Below, piece by piece: positions 42,239 through 51,620 of a DNA stretch of 64,000 nucleotides. Within the stretch, counting starts at the first letter, position 1. Every line of letters begins with the position of its first letter. This DNA comes from DUPQ01 sp964563155 (GTDB lineage: Bacteria > Bacillota > Clostridia > DUPQ01), in assembly GCA_964563155.1 (NCBI GenBank), contig CAZLVL010000008.1, positions 1 through 64,000 on the forward strand. The letters are read 5' to 3'. Both the position numbers and the translations under genes were made by a program. The notes below the pieces were generated by a model. It ran no database searches and was not told the origin of the DNA. It saw nothing but the letters and a program-made list of their open reading frames with translations.

Positions 42239-43593
42239 TCTAGTCTTTTAATCCAGGTATATCTATTAAGTTTTATGGCGGCCACAATACATTTTAGTAT
42301 TTGGTCGCTTTTTAATAGGATAAAGACCACTACAGGAGAAGCATTGAAATAAAAGGCAGCTAGAAAAGAAGAAGGAATAACAATAAGCCACATGAAAATT
42401 AAATCATTAATTAAAACAAAGCTGGTGTCTCCCCCTCCTCTAACAATTCCAGTCAATCCAGACATTTCATAAGAGGTTCCCACAACCGTTATTGATAAGA
42501 CAGTTATAAAAGCAAGGGCTAAATCCTTAGATTGGTCTGAAATGATATAAAAGCTCACCACAAGATGACGCAAGGAAAATAAGATTGCTCCAGTTACAAG
42601 ACCTATTAAAACAAATATTAATTGCAAGGTAACATTGTAGGGCTTTATAAGGTCATTTTTCTTTTCACCAATAGTTTTAGAAATAATTATGGAAGAAGAA
42701 CTAGCCCCTGCGTAGGCTACTACAGATATTATCTGAAAAAGTGTGATAGCTATACTGTTTGCAGTTATGACTACACCTCCCATATGGCCTAATATTGCAG
42801 TTTGTACTGCCATGGCAACACCCCATATGGCATTGGACAAAAAGACCGGTATTCCCCTTTTAAGAAAGGCTAAAAAGAGTTGAGCATCTCTTTTGAAAAA
42901 ATCAAGAATCTTGAACCGTACAGTTTTTTCAAAGACCAAAACATATATTAAAACCACAATAAGCTCTAAAATTCTAGATATTAAGGTTGCATATGCAGCC
43001 CCTCTTACCCCTAATTCAGCAAAACCAAATTTTCCAAATATGAGCATATAATTTAGGATAAGATTGGAAACTAAGGCCATAATGGAGATATAAAAACCTA
43101 TTTTTGTTTTCTCAATACTTCTCATACTTACAATCAAAGAGGTGCTAAGGGCAAAAATGGGATAGGAAAAAGCTATAACCTTCATATATTCCACACCTGC
43201 ACCTACTATAGGTAATTCATCTGATAAAAGACCCAAGACCTGAAAAGGAAATAGATAAACTATAAGACCTAATAAAAAGGCAATTACAAAAGAGGTTTTT
43301 ATTGAAATCCCAGTTATGTTTTTAATTGTCTTAAAATCTTTTGCACCCCAAGCTCTTGAAGCAAAGACCAAGGCCCCTTCTGCTATGCCCATAACCAACA
43401 TTTGTAGCAAAAATTGTATTTGATTTACTAAGGCAACCCCAGCTAAACCTTGTTCAGAATATCTGCCCAACATAATACTATCAGCCATATTGACTGAAAA
43501 AGTTATAAGGTTTTGTAGAGCTAGTATGGCGGTTAGAGTAAAAAATATTTTATAAAATCCTTTATCTCTAACAATTAATGAGTTCTTAAACAT
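42235..43593 (-). CDS. MATE-family multidrug/cation antiporter
   Basis: This 452-aa protein has twelve hydrophobic segments in two homologous halves. The N-terminal FSVNMADSIMLGRYSEQGLAGVALVNQ and the later GTSYEMSGLTGIVRGGGDT are MATE signatures. Such pumps expel drugs or metabolites with Na+ or H+. Start choice is uncertain: the ATG at 43593 has only a weak A-rich SD, and a GTG at 43632 would add 13 residues. It is convergent with the Gfo/Idh gene and divergent from the HTH regulator. Confidence 0.9.
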   Translation of the reverse strand: MFKNSLIVRDKGFYKIFFTLTAILALQNLITFSVNMADSIMLGRYSEQGLAGVALVNQIQFLLQMLVMGIAEGALVFASRAWGAKDFKTIKNITGISIKTSFVIAFLLGLIVYLFPFQVLGLLSDELPIVGAGVEYMKVIAFSYPIFALSTSLIVSMRSIEKTKIGFYISIMALVSNLILNYMLIFGKFGFAELGVRGAAYATLISRILELIVVLIYVLVFEKTVRFKILDFFKRDAQLFLAFLKRGIPVFLSNAIWGVAMAVQTAILGHMGGVVITANSIAITLFQIISVVAYAGASSSSIIISKTIGEKKNDLIKPYNVTLQLIFVLIGLVTGAILFSLRHLVVSFYIISDQSKDLALAFITVLSITVVGTSYEMSGLTGIVRGGGDTSFVLINDLIFMWLIVIPSSFLAAFYFNASPVVVFILLKSDQILKCIVAAIKLNRYTWIKRLD

Positions 43594-43712
43594 ATCTTTT
43601 TTATTATAATGCAAAAAAATCACTTTTGTCACTTCATTAATACAAAAATAAATTCTATTATTAAGTCATTCTTTCAAGTACTAAAAAATATATTATTAAA
43701 AGGAGACCTCAT

Positions 43713-44051
43713 ATGGACATTAAATGCATTGGTATGAGAATCAGAGAAAAAAGAAGACAACTAAACATGACCCAAGAAGAACTATCTGCACTATCCCAAA
43801 TCTCCCCTGCCTATATCTCAAGAATAGAAACTGGGGACCAAAACCTTACAGTGGAAACCTTGCAAAGAGTAGCAAGTTCCCTGGACATGGATATGCACTA
43901 TTTACTGTCTGGTGTACAATGTGATAGCAAATATTGTGTGAAAAACATAGCAAAACTCAGTTCACCAAAACTAGCCTTCTATATGGAAGAAGTAATAAAT
44001 GAATTGCTAAATGGTGGTCTAATGTGTGCTAAGTCTAGAGACCAGCTCTGA
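43713..44051 (+). CDS. Xre-family HTH transcriptional regulator
   Basis: 112 aa. An N-terminal HTH_3 domain (about residues 5-63) shows the Cro/CI helix-turn-helix as MTQEELSALSQISPAYISRIE, quoted in part: SQISPAYISRIETGDQN. A short Cys-containing linker (QCDSKYC) and a helical tail of about 40 residues follow, perhaps for dimerisation. A GGAG SD lies 7 nt before the ATG. It is divergent from the MATE gene and may regulate it. Its last 33 bp overlap the end of hflX. Confidence 0.85.
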   Translation: MDIKCIGMRIREKRRQLNMTQEELSALSQISPAYISRIETGDQNLTVETLQRVASSLDMDMHYLLSGVQCDSKYCVKNIAKLSSPKLAFYMEEVINELLNGGLMCAKSRDQL

Positions 44052-45749
44052 AGCAATTTCTATATCCATTGTTAAGCCACTTTCATTTTCCTTAACAGAT
44101 AAAACATTTGCATTTTCATATATAAAAGACAAAAGTTTTCCGTTTGTGTGGCTTACTTCAACAGAAAGTTTAACAATATTGCTTTTTGTGGCCTCATCCA
44201 TGAGGGCTAAGAGATTGTCTATTCCATAACCGGTGTAGCAAGAAATTTCAGTTCTAGGGTGTTTAGTATCAGCTAAAATAGTATTCGACACTATATCCGC
44301 CTTATTAACCACCTCAATAACAGGAATCTCATTTACATTCAAGGTTTTCAAAATGGAATAGACTTCTTTTATGTGTCTATTGGCCTCTGGATTTGACCCA
44401 TCAATAACATGAAGTATGCAATCAGCATACCTTATTTCATCTAGGGTTGATTTAAAAGCCTCAATTAGTTTAATGGGAAGCTTTGCAATAAAGCCAACAG
44501 TATCTACAATAATTACTTCCCTATTAGATGGAAGTTTAATATTTCTAACAGTGGGATCTAGGGTTGCAAACAACATATTTTCTACTAAAACACTGCTATC
44601 AGACAATAAATTTAGAAGGGTGGATTTTCCAGCATTTGTATAACCAGCAATGGCAAAGGTAAAATGTTTTTTCCTGTGTTTACTTTGTCTTTGCTGGTCT
44701 CTTCTTTTTTCCACCTTATCAAGTTGCTCTTTTAGATAACTTATCCGTCTTCTAATATGTCTTCTATCTGTCTCTAGCTTTGTTTCACCAGGGCCTCTAG
44801 TTCCAATTCCCCCTCCTAAACGAGAAAGAATTAGACCTTTTCCAGATAGTCTAGGATAAATATACTCCAACATAGCTAATTCCACCTGAAGTTTACCTTC
44901 ATTGGAAAGGGCCCTTTTAGCAAAAATATCTAGTATTAAGGCTGTTCTATCTAAAACCTTTAGACCCAGTTCATCTTCTAAATTTCTTTGTTGAGAAAAG
45001 GTTAATTCATCGTCAAATATTATAGTATCTGCCTTTTTCTCAGAAGCTAAATGTAGTAGCTCTAATATCTTTCCTTTTCCAATATAGTAGGCAGAATCTT
45101 GCTCAGACCTGTTTTGAACCATGCTAGCTACACATATTCCACCAGCTGTTTCAATTAAAGCTTCTAGTTCATCCATGTGGGCTTGAGACCTAGAAAGGTT
45201 TAGGCCAACAGCCACTACCCTTTCTTCTTTTACCTCTTCAACATGAAGTTGCTTTCTTTTAACTTGATTTTCAGCATTTAGCTGGTCCATAAAATCTTTA
45301 GTTTGAGAAATATCCCTATAAGGGCCAAAGATTCTAGGCTCATTTTCAGCATCTATGTATGCACAATATAGGTACTCCATATAGCCTTCTAAATCTATGC
45401 TGACTGAAGCCATAGCATAAAGGCCAGTTGAAGATAAGGTATTTAAATCAATTTGAGAAAGATGTCCACTACCTTGGGGGTGGGTATGAATCATTCTACC
45501 TCCAGGTGAGTTGGAGTAATCTGCTTTAATACTCTGAAAATCTCCCACTACCACAGAAGAAACCCTATGCCTTCTATCTATAAAGACACCAACTTCTCTA
45601 TTGTAGGTATAAGAAACCTGACAGATTACATCTATCAGGTTTTGAGAACAAAAATGTTCTCCACTTAACTTCTCATCATATAAGAGTTCTAATATTTCTA
45701 TTGTGTTTTTTCTTAGACCTTCAATATTTCCTTTTATATCTTTGCTCAT
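44019..45749 (-). CDS. hflX: GTPase HflX with N-terminal JAMM-like extension
   Basis: HflX is a ribosome-associated GTPase that splits stalled or stress-damaged 70S ribosomes. The 576 aa are far longer than the roughly 420 of enterobacterial HflX. Residues about 180-350 form the HflX domain (TIIFDDELTFSQQRNLE, GGIGTRGPGETKLETDRR). The G domain starts at GYTNAGKSTLLN (Lys375), with DTVGFI and NKAD. The extra N-terminal 175 residues contain HTHPQGSGHLSQID: His88, His90, Asp101, a JAMM-type metal spacing. A similar extension is known to me from clostridial HflX. It follows tldE with a 1-bp overlap. Confidence 0.93.
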   Translation of the reverse strand: MSKDIKGNIEGLRKNTIEILELLYDEKLSGEHFCSQNLIDVICQVSYTYNREVGVFIDRRHRVSSVVVGDFQSIKADYSNSPGGRMIHTHPQGSGHLSQIDLNTLSSTGLYAMASVSIDLEGYMEYLYCAYIDAENEPRIFGPYRDISQTKDFMDQLNAENQVKRKQLHVEEVKEERVVAVGLNLSRSQAHMDELEALIETAGGICVASMVQNRSEQDSAYYIGKGKILELLHLASEKKADTIIFDDELTFSQQRNLEDELGLKVLDRTALILDIFAKRALSNEGKLQVELAMLEYIYPRLSGKGLILSRLGGGIGTRGPGETKLETDRRHIRRRISYLKEQLDKVEKRRDQQRQSKHRKKHFTFAIAGYTNAGKSTLLNLLSDSSVLVENMLFATLDPTVRNIKLPSNREVIIVDTVGFIAKLPIKLIEAFKSTLDEIRYADCILHVIDGSNPEANRHIKEVYSILKTLNVNEIPVIEVVNKADIVSNTILADTKHPRTEISCYTGYGIDNLLALMDEATKSNIVKLSVEVSHTNGKLLSFIYENANVLSVKENESGLTMDIEIASELVSRLSTH

Positions 45750-47086
45750 TATTCTCCTGCAAGGCTAATTTTTTTAATATACAAAGAAGGAGAACCAATA
45801 TTTCCATTTGAACCAAAGGTCAAATCCTCTCCAACTTCCTCAATATCTTTTAGTAAATCAAAGTAATTTCCCGCTATAGTCACCTGTCTAAAGCACTTAT
45901 CCTTCTTGCCATCTTTAATTGTATAACCTTTAGCTGGTAAAGAAAAGTCTCCACTTATGGAATTAAAGCCTGAGTGCAAGGCAGATACATCTGTTATGAC
46001 TATTCCATCTACCATGAGTTTTTCTAACTCTTCTAAGCTTTTTTCTCCTTTTTTAAAGAAAAGATTGGTTGGTGTAATCCCAATAGTGCTCTTAACAGAT
46101 CTAGAAGCATTTCCTGTACTTTCTACCTTATCAATCTTAGCTGTCTTATTATTATGCAAATAGGTTTTTAAAACACCTTTTGAAATAACTTCCTTGTATT
46201 TGGTTGCCACCCCTTCTCCATCAAAAGATGAGGTACCAGATTGGCCAGGTAAAAAAGGATCATCTACTAAAGTAACCTTATCTGAGGCTACCTCTGTATT
46301 TAGTTTTCCCTTCATGTATGAAAGTCCCTTTTGCACAGCTCTAGCTGAAAAACAAGAATTAACTGTAGCTAAAATATCTGATGAAACCTCATTTAGGATA
46401 ATAGCCTTGTATTCATTTGACTTAATAGGTTTAGTGCCTAAAAAGGAAATGGCCTTGTCAACAGCTTCTTTTGCTATTTTTTCAGGGTCAAATAAAGAGA
46501 AATCTTTTTCAAAACAATAGGCAAAGCCATCGCTTAAGTCCTCTTTATCCTGAGCTAGTACCTGTAAAAAGCAATATACACCATTTGATTTATCTTCTAG
46601 GTCTAAGCCTAAACTATTAACCAAAGATCCCTTTGAAGAACCTGAGCCAAAAACACAATAGGGAGTGGATTTAACTCTTGGGTCTAAAGACTTGGCTATT
46701 TCTTCCATTTTTAAGGCAAAGTCTATTTTTTCTCTAATTTCGATCTTGTCCAATTCTGGAAAATAGTTGTCTACCTCTTTGTATTCACTAGAACCAGCAA
46801 ATATTTCATCCTTATCCTTATTATCATTAATCTGGGCATTTTGCTTTGCCTCTCTTAAAAGGATTCCAATTGAATCATCTGCCAACTTTTCTGTATAAGA
46901 ATAGCCAATTTGACCTTCATAGTCTCCTCTAAAGCCCATGCCCTTAGAGTCAGTCACCTTGTAGCTATCAATCTCTTGCTTATATATCTTAACCTCAAAG
47001 GCATTACTTTCACTGGTAATTACCTCCATGTTGGTAAAGCCCATAGATTTTCCTTCTTCAAATAATTTATCTATAAGTTTTTTCAT
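45749..47086 (-). CDS. tldE: TldE/PmbA-like subunit of a TldD/E metalloprotease
   Basis: This 445-aa protein belongs to the PmbA/TldE family, the non-catalytic partner in the TldD/TldE complex that cleaves unfolded or modified peptides through a channel. It lacks the HExxxH zinc motif of TldD. It has the family's GMGFRGDYEGQIGYSYTE near the N-terminus and, in the second half, DDPFLPGQSGTSSFDGEGV. The C-terminus ends GNIGSPSLYIKKISLAGE. Its start is next to the tldD stop. Confidence 0.9.
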   Translation of the reverse strand: MKKLIDKLFEEGKSMGFTNMEVITSESNAFEVKIYKQEIDSYKVTDSKGMGFRGDYEGQIGYSYTEKLADDSIGILLREAKQNAQINDNKDKDEIFAGSSEYKEVDNYFPELDKIEIREKIDFALKMEEIAKSLDPRVKSTPYCVFGSGSSKGSLVNSLGLDLEDKSNGVYCFLQVLAQDKEDLSDGFAYCFEKDFSLFDPEKIAKEAVDKAISFLGTKPIKSNEYKAIILNEVSSDILATVNSCFSARAVQKGLSYMKGKLNTEVASDKVTLVDDPFLPGQSGTSSFDGEGVATKYKEVISKGVLKTYLHNNKTAKIDKVESTGNASRSVKSTIGITPTNLFFKKGEKSLEELEKLMVDGIVITDVSALHSGFNSISGDFSLPAKGYTIKDGKKDKCFRQVTIAGNYFDLLKDIEEVGEDLTFGSNGNIGSPSLYIKKISLAGE

Positions 47087-48466
47087 TTATCTTCCTCCAA
47101 CTGTAATTTTCTTAACCCTAAGAGCAGGTTGACCTACATTTGTAGGTATAGAACCTGAAACAGAACCACACATTCCTTGTTCCATACTGAAATTATCAGC
47201 AACCATATCAATATCCTTTAAGATTTCATGTCCCTTGCCTATTAAGGTAGCTCCTCTTACAGGCTCAGCAACTTTTCCGTCTCTTATCATATAACCTTCT
47301 GTAACAGCAAAGTTAAACTCTCCTGTACCTGGATTAACAGAACCACCACCCATTTGCTTGGCATAAAGGCCAAAATCAGTGGCAGCAATAATATCTTCTC
47401 TCTTGGATTTTCCTGGAGCAATAAAGGTATTGTTCATTCTTGAGGTTGGAGCAAACCTATAGTTTTGTCTTCTTCCAGAACCTGTTGATTTCATGCCCAT
47501 CTTTTTACCATTAAAGTTGTCGATTAAATAGCTTTTTAAAACTCCATTTTCAATTAATACATTTCTTTGTGTAGGTGTTCCCTCATCATCAATATTCAAG
47601 GTTCCCCATTCATTTGCTAAGGTTCCATCATCTATGGCAGTAACAATAGGATTAGCTATCATTTCACCTAATTTACCAGAAAATACTGAGTCACCCTTTG
47701 CCACAGAAGTTGCCTCTAGGCTATGGCCACAAGCTTCATGGAAGATTACTCCACCAAAACCATTATCTATAACAACTGGGAAGTTTCCAGCCTTACAGTA
47801 GCCTGCAAAGGCCATGGTTTTTGCAGTTTTTGCAGCCCTATGAGCATGGTGTTCTAGGTCTAAGTCTCTAATAAATTCAAAACCCTTGTGAGCTCCTGGG
47901 CCAGAAAAGCCTGTTTGCATTTCCCCATTATTCTCTGCTACAGCAGATATAACAAAGCGGTTGTAAACCCTGGTATCTTCTTTTAACAAGCCATCAGTGT
48001 TGGCAATTAAGACCTTTTGAATCTTATCCATATGAGATACAGAAACTTGCTTTATGCACTCATCATAGTTTTTAGCTAAAGTATATGCCTTTTTTATGTA
48101 TTCTAATTTTTCTTTCTTTTCTATTGTGTCTGGCATCAGCTCTATAAAGTTTCTGTTTGTTACCAAACCTTTAGTTAAGTTAATAACCAAGTCCTTCTTT
48201 TGTGATGCTAGAGCATCTGCTCCTTTTAAGGCAGTAGCTATCATGTCTTCTTTTTTGTGACCATTGGTATAAACATAAACACTGTTTAGACCCTTAATAA
48301 CCCTAATGCCTATACCAAAATCTCTACCAGATTGGGTGGTCTCCACTTGGTTATCCACAAAATTAATTGAACTTGCAACAGTATCATCTAAAAAGATTTC
48401 AGCAAAATCTGCACCCTTGCTGACTGCAGCGGTTAGAACATCGTATATCGTATTTTTATCCAGCAT
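47087..48466 (-). CDS. tldD: TldD-family zinc metalloprotease
   Basis: 459 aa. The catalytic zinc site is visible as HEACGH (His243, Glu244, His248) in FHEACGHSLEAT, and YKSYLIDNFNGKKMGMKSTG-like sequence follows; a third ligand Cys is expected near MCGSVSG. TldD with TldE forms a heterodimeric protease used in processing of microcin- and RiPP-type peptides and in protein quality control. It is the first gene of tldD-tldE-hflX. SD AAGGTG. Confidence 0.93.
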   Translation of the reverse strand: MLDKNTIYDVLTAAVSKGADFAEIFLDDTVASSINFVDNQVETTQSGRDFGIGIRVIKGLNSVYVYTNGHKKEDMIATALKGADALASQKKDLVINLTKGLVTNRNFIELMPDTIEKKEKLEYIKKAYTLAKNYDECIKQVSVSHMDKIQKVLIANTDGLLKEDTRVYNRFVISAVAENNGEMQTGFSGPGAHKGFEFIRDLDLEHHAHRAAKTAKTMAFAGYCKAGNFPVVIDNGFGGVIFHEACGHSLEATSVAKGDSVFSGKLGEMIANPIVTAIDDGTLANEWGTLNIDDEGTPTQRNVLIENGVLKSYLIDNFNGKKMGMKSTGSGRRQNYRFAPTSRMNNTFIAPGKSKREDIIAATDFGLYAKQMGGGSVNPGTGEFNFAVTEGYMIRDGKVAEPVRGATLIGKGHEILKDIDMVADNFSMEQGMCGSVSGSIPTNVGQPALRVKKITVGGR

Positions 48467-48677
48467 ATTTGCACCTTCTTTCCATAATACTTAAATTATA
48501 CACAAAAGGAAGACCTATATGGGATGTTTTTTTCAGTTTTCCATATTTCAACTAGAAGTTAAAAGATAATATTAAAAAATTAAAGAGAGAAATAAATAAA
48601 ATCATATGATAAGAAAAACCAAAGGTAAAAATAATATATGATTTTTATCAATTGCTTTAGTCATTATCTGAATTCCA

Positions 48678-48706
48678 TTGAATTTTTCTTACTTTTTTGC
48701 TAATAT
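48678..48706 (+). promoter_or_regulatory. Candidate promoter of the surface-protein gene
   Basis: TTGAAT (48678-48683) and TAATAT (48701-48706) are spaced by 17 bp. The predicted start would fall only about 12 nt before the ATG, an unusually short leader, so this is tentative. Confidence 0.3.
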
Positions 48707-48724
48707 CAATTACTAGAGGTGGAT

Positions 48725-49720
48725 ATGAAAAAGAACTTTTTTCTGACAATAATTCTTATTCTTCTTTTGTTTTACACAATGGGAATAAATGGACAAATTG
48801 TTGAAACATATTTTGTAGAAGGAGAATTGTTTGAAGGTGGGGATATTTACTTTGTAAATGCTAAGATTGAAAAAAACAATGAAAGTGTAGGCGAATTCTA
48901 CTTAACCTATTTTTCATCAGACTACTTTTCTGAACTTTCACTTACCCAATTAAATAATGATTTATCAGAATTATGGAAAAGCCATATAAGTATAAATGAA
49001 ACTAAAAAAAATCTAGTCTCCTATCAAAAACCCAATGAGAATACATATTTTGTTTCAACTAATCCTTCTTTTAGCTTAAATGAAGCTATTGTTTTAGGAG
49101 CAGAAGAACTTTATGGCTTTACCAACATTACAATAGTGGATACCTTACATATTGATAACCTAAGCATTTTAAGTTCTAACCTTTCCAATGAAGATGGTCA
49201 TGTTAACTATAACAATGATACTAACCAACTTATAGCAGAATATACTTATGAGATTACTGATTATATAGAGTTCTTATTAGAAAACGGCCAAGAAAAAGAA
49301 TATGTCTTTAGAACCTTTGATTTGGTAAGCTATAATCTGGTAGGCCTAGAAGTAACCTTAAACTATGTAGATAGCCCAAAACCTAGCCCTGAACCTACAC
49401 CCACACCTACCACAAGTCCAGAGCATTCTCCGACACCCACAAATAGCCCACAACCTTTACCGTCTGCTACTGTAAGCCCTAGCCCTTCTCCTAGCCCATC
49501 TCCTAGTCCAGCACCTTCACAAGTTATTGAAGATCCAGATAAAGAAGATAAAGATGACAATAATGACAATAGTAACTTACCTACTAATGGAAAAGAAAGT
49601 GTAGATTCTGATTATAAGGTGCCAGATAGATATGAAAACCTTTGGATTTTTATTACCTTACAAGTTGCCATAGTCTTGCTTGTAATTGCAATTATAATTT
49701 CACAAAGAAAGAAAAACTAA
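48725..49720 (+). CDS. Secreted membrane-anchored protein with Ser/Pro/Thr-rich stalk
   Basis: 331 aa. An N-terminal signal segment (about residues 4-22) precedes an extracellular domain (about 25-215) of no family I recognise. A Pro/Ser/Thr stalk (about 216-265, repeated SPSP and PTPT) follows, then an acidic Asp-rich stretch (about 268-285) and a C-terminal transmembrane helix (about 303-325) ending QRKKN. There is no LPxTG. The stalk is a typical spacer for wall-spanning domains. I used the ATG at 48725 after AGAGG; a GTG two codons earlier is possible. Its end overlaps the ABC-F gene by 4 bp. Function unknown. Confidence 0.7.
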   Translation: MKKNFFLTIILILLLFYTMGINGQIVETYFVEGELFEGGDIYFVNAKIEKNNESVGEFYLTYFSSDYFSELSLTQLNNDLSELWKSHISINETKKNLVSYQKPNENTYFVSTNPSFSLNEAIVLGAEELYGFTNITIVDTLHIDNLSILSSNLSNEDGHVNYNNDTNQLIAEYTYEITDYIEFLLENGQEKEYVFRTFDLVSYNLVGLEVTLNYVDSPKPSPEPTPTPTTSPEHSPTPTNSPQPLPSATVSPSPSPSPSPSPAPSQVIEDPDKEDKDDNNDNSNLPTNGKESVDSDYKVPDRYENLWIFITLQVAIVLLVIAIIISQRKKN

Positions 49721-51603
49721 TCAGTTGAATTCATGAATAGCCATTTTGAATAAAGATTTTCCAGCTCAAAATCCATTTGAGCTTTTTTTTCGCTTAAAGT
49801 TATTAACAGTTGATAATCACTAGTATTTTCATTTATCTCTTCTTCTAGATTTTGAAGGTCCTCTTCTAGTTTTAAGATATCTTCTTCTAAAATTCTTAAT
49901 TTTAGGCTATTTACCCTTTTTGCCTTTTTATTTTCAATAAGTTTCCTATCTTTATCTTTATCTTTACTTCTAACTACTTCTTTTTCAAGAAGATCCTCAA
50001 CTTGCTCAAATTGCTTTTTCATTAAGTAGTAATCATAGTTACCCTTGTAAATACTAAGTTTTCCAGCTTTAAGCTCAAATATTGAGCTAGCAAACTTATT
50101 TATGAAATGTCTGTCATGAGAGATAAAGATGATGCTCCCTCCAAAAAGGCCCAAGGCTTCTTCAACCTGTTCTCTGGCAGGAATATCCAAATGATTTGTA
50201 GGCTCATCTAGAATTAGAAGATTTACCCCTTTTTGCATTTGTAAAAGTAGCCTTAATCTACTTCTTTCACCCCCAGACAAATCCTTTAGCTTTTTATATA
50301 CATCATCTTTGGTAAATAGAAATTTACCAGCTAAGTTTCTAGCTGATTGCAAGGTAAAATCAAGGTTTAAGCAAATGGTCTCTAGTATATCCAGATTTTC
50401 ATTTTCAAACTTTATTTCTTGTTCTAAATATGCATAGTTTATGGACCTAGGCTTTTTAACACTACCTTCATCAGGCTCTACTAGGCCTAGTAGTATTTTA
50501 ATTAAGGTAGTCTTTCCTGCCCCATTTGGTCCTATGACTCCTATTCGGTCACCACTTCGCATAGTAAAGGAAATATCTTCGAATAAGAGTTTATCTTTAT
50601 ATTTCTTTTTTATATTGCTGACATAAAAGACTTCCTTTGCAGTTTTTTCCTTTTCTAAAAAATGCATTCGTAAATCTTTTTCGTTGATAGGCTTATCTGT
50701 TAGGTCCATCCTTTCCATCCGCTTTTCTAGGTTAAGAGCCTTTTTAATGGAAGCTTCTGTTCCGTAGTTTCTCATTTTAAGGGCGGTTTCTCTCATTCTT
50801 TTTAGTTCTCTTTCTTGTCTTTCATAGAGCTTAAGGTCTCTTTCTTTATCCATATCCCTTTGAAGCACAAAGGCAGAGTAGTTTCCCTTATAGTCTTTTA
50901 TAAGTCCTTGCTCTAAATAGAAAACTCTAGAAGCTGTATTATCTATGAAGTAACGGTCATGAGAGATGTATATAACACTACCCCTATAGGCCTTTATGAA
51001 GTCTTCTAACCATAGACAAGCATCAGTATCTAAATGGTTGGTAGGCTCATCCAGGAGCAAGAGGTCTGGCTCTCTTAAAAGAACCTGGGCTAGCATAACC
51101 ATAGTTAGCTCTCCCCCGCTTAAATGCTTAGCAGGTTGAGAAAGTATATGAGAAGAGATATTTAGACCGGTTACCACCTTTCCAAACTTTTCATTCATAT
51201 TGTAGCCTTCTAAAAATTCAAACTTTTCAGAAAGCTTGCCATACTTACTTACTAAATCCAGATTATCTGGATCTTTTGCCATTTCATGAGAAAGCTTTTT
51301 CATTTCCTCTTCTATTTTTTTAATAGGAATAAAGGCTTGATAGATAAGGTCTTTTCCACTTAGATCTCCTAAGTTTTTGTTTAATTGCTTAAGGTATCCA
51401 ATGTTTAGTCCTTTTTCCACATAGACCTGCCCTGAGTCAGGATTTAAAAGAGAGACTATTAGGTTAAAAATTGTTGTTTTACCTGAACCATTTCTTCCAA
51501 TTAGACCAATTTTTTCTCCTTGGTGCATCTCAAAAGAAAGGTCCTTTAAAACCTCAAACCCTCCATAACTTTTATATACATTTTCAAACCTTACAACTGC
51601 CAT
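49717..51603 (-). CDS. ABC-F family ATPase
   Basis: This 628-aa soluble protein has two ABC domains in one chain and no membrane segments. Walker A sequences are GRNGSGKTT (about 36) and GPNGAGKTT (about 358). Signatures are LSGGELTMVMLAQVL and LSGGERSRLRLLLQM, and Walker B is LLLDEPTNHLDTD and LILDEPTNHLDIP. A linker arm of about 80 residues lies between the domains, and a coiled-coil C-terminus is rich in Glu/Lys. These features fit translation-factor ABC-F proteins, including antibiotic-resistance types; which one cannot be decided. It has a weak SD. Confidence 0.93.
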   Translation of the reverse strand: MAVVRFENVYKSYGGFEVLKDLSFEMHQGEKIGLIGRNGSGKTTIFNLIVSLLNPDSGQVYVEKGLNIGYLKQLNKNLGDLSGKDLIYQAFIPIKKIEEEMKKLSHEMAKDPDNLDLVSKYGKLSEKFEFLEGYNMNEKFGKVVTGLNISSHILSQPAKHLSGGELTMVMLAQVLLREPDLLLLDEPTNHLDTDACLWLEDFIKAYRGSVIYISHDRYFIDNTASRVFYLEQGLIKDYKGNYSAFVLQRDMDKERDLKLYERQERELKRMRETALKMRNYGTEASIKKALNLEKRMERMDLTDKPINEKDLRMHFLEKEKTAKEVFYVSNIKKKYKDKLLFEDISFTMRSGDRIGVIGPNGAGKTTLIKILLGLVEPDEGSVKKPRSINYAYLEQEIKFENENLDILETICLNLDFTLQSARNLAGKFLFTKDDVYKKLKDLSGGERSRLRLLLQMQKGVNLLILDEPTNHLDIPAREQVEEALGLFGGSIIFISHDRHFINKFASSIFELKAGKLSIYKGNYDYYLMKKQFEQVEDLLEKEVVRSKDKDKDRKLIENKKAKRVNSLKLRILEEDILKLEEDLQNLEEEINENTSDYQLLITLSEKKAQMDFELENLYSKWLFMNSTD

Positions 51604-51620
51604 TTTATACTTTCTCTTTA

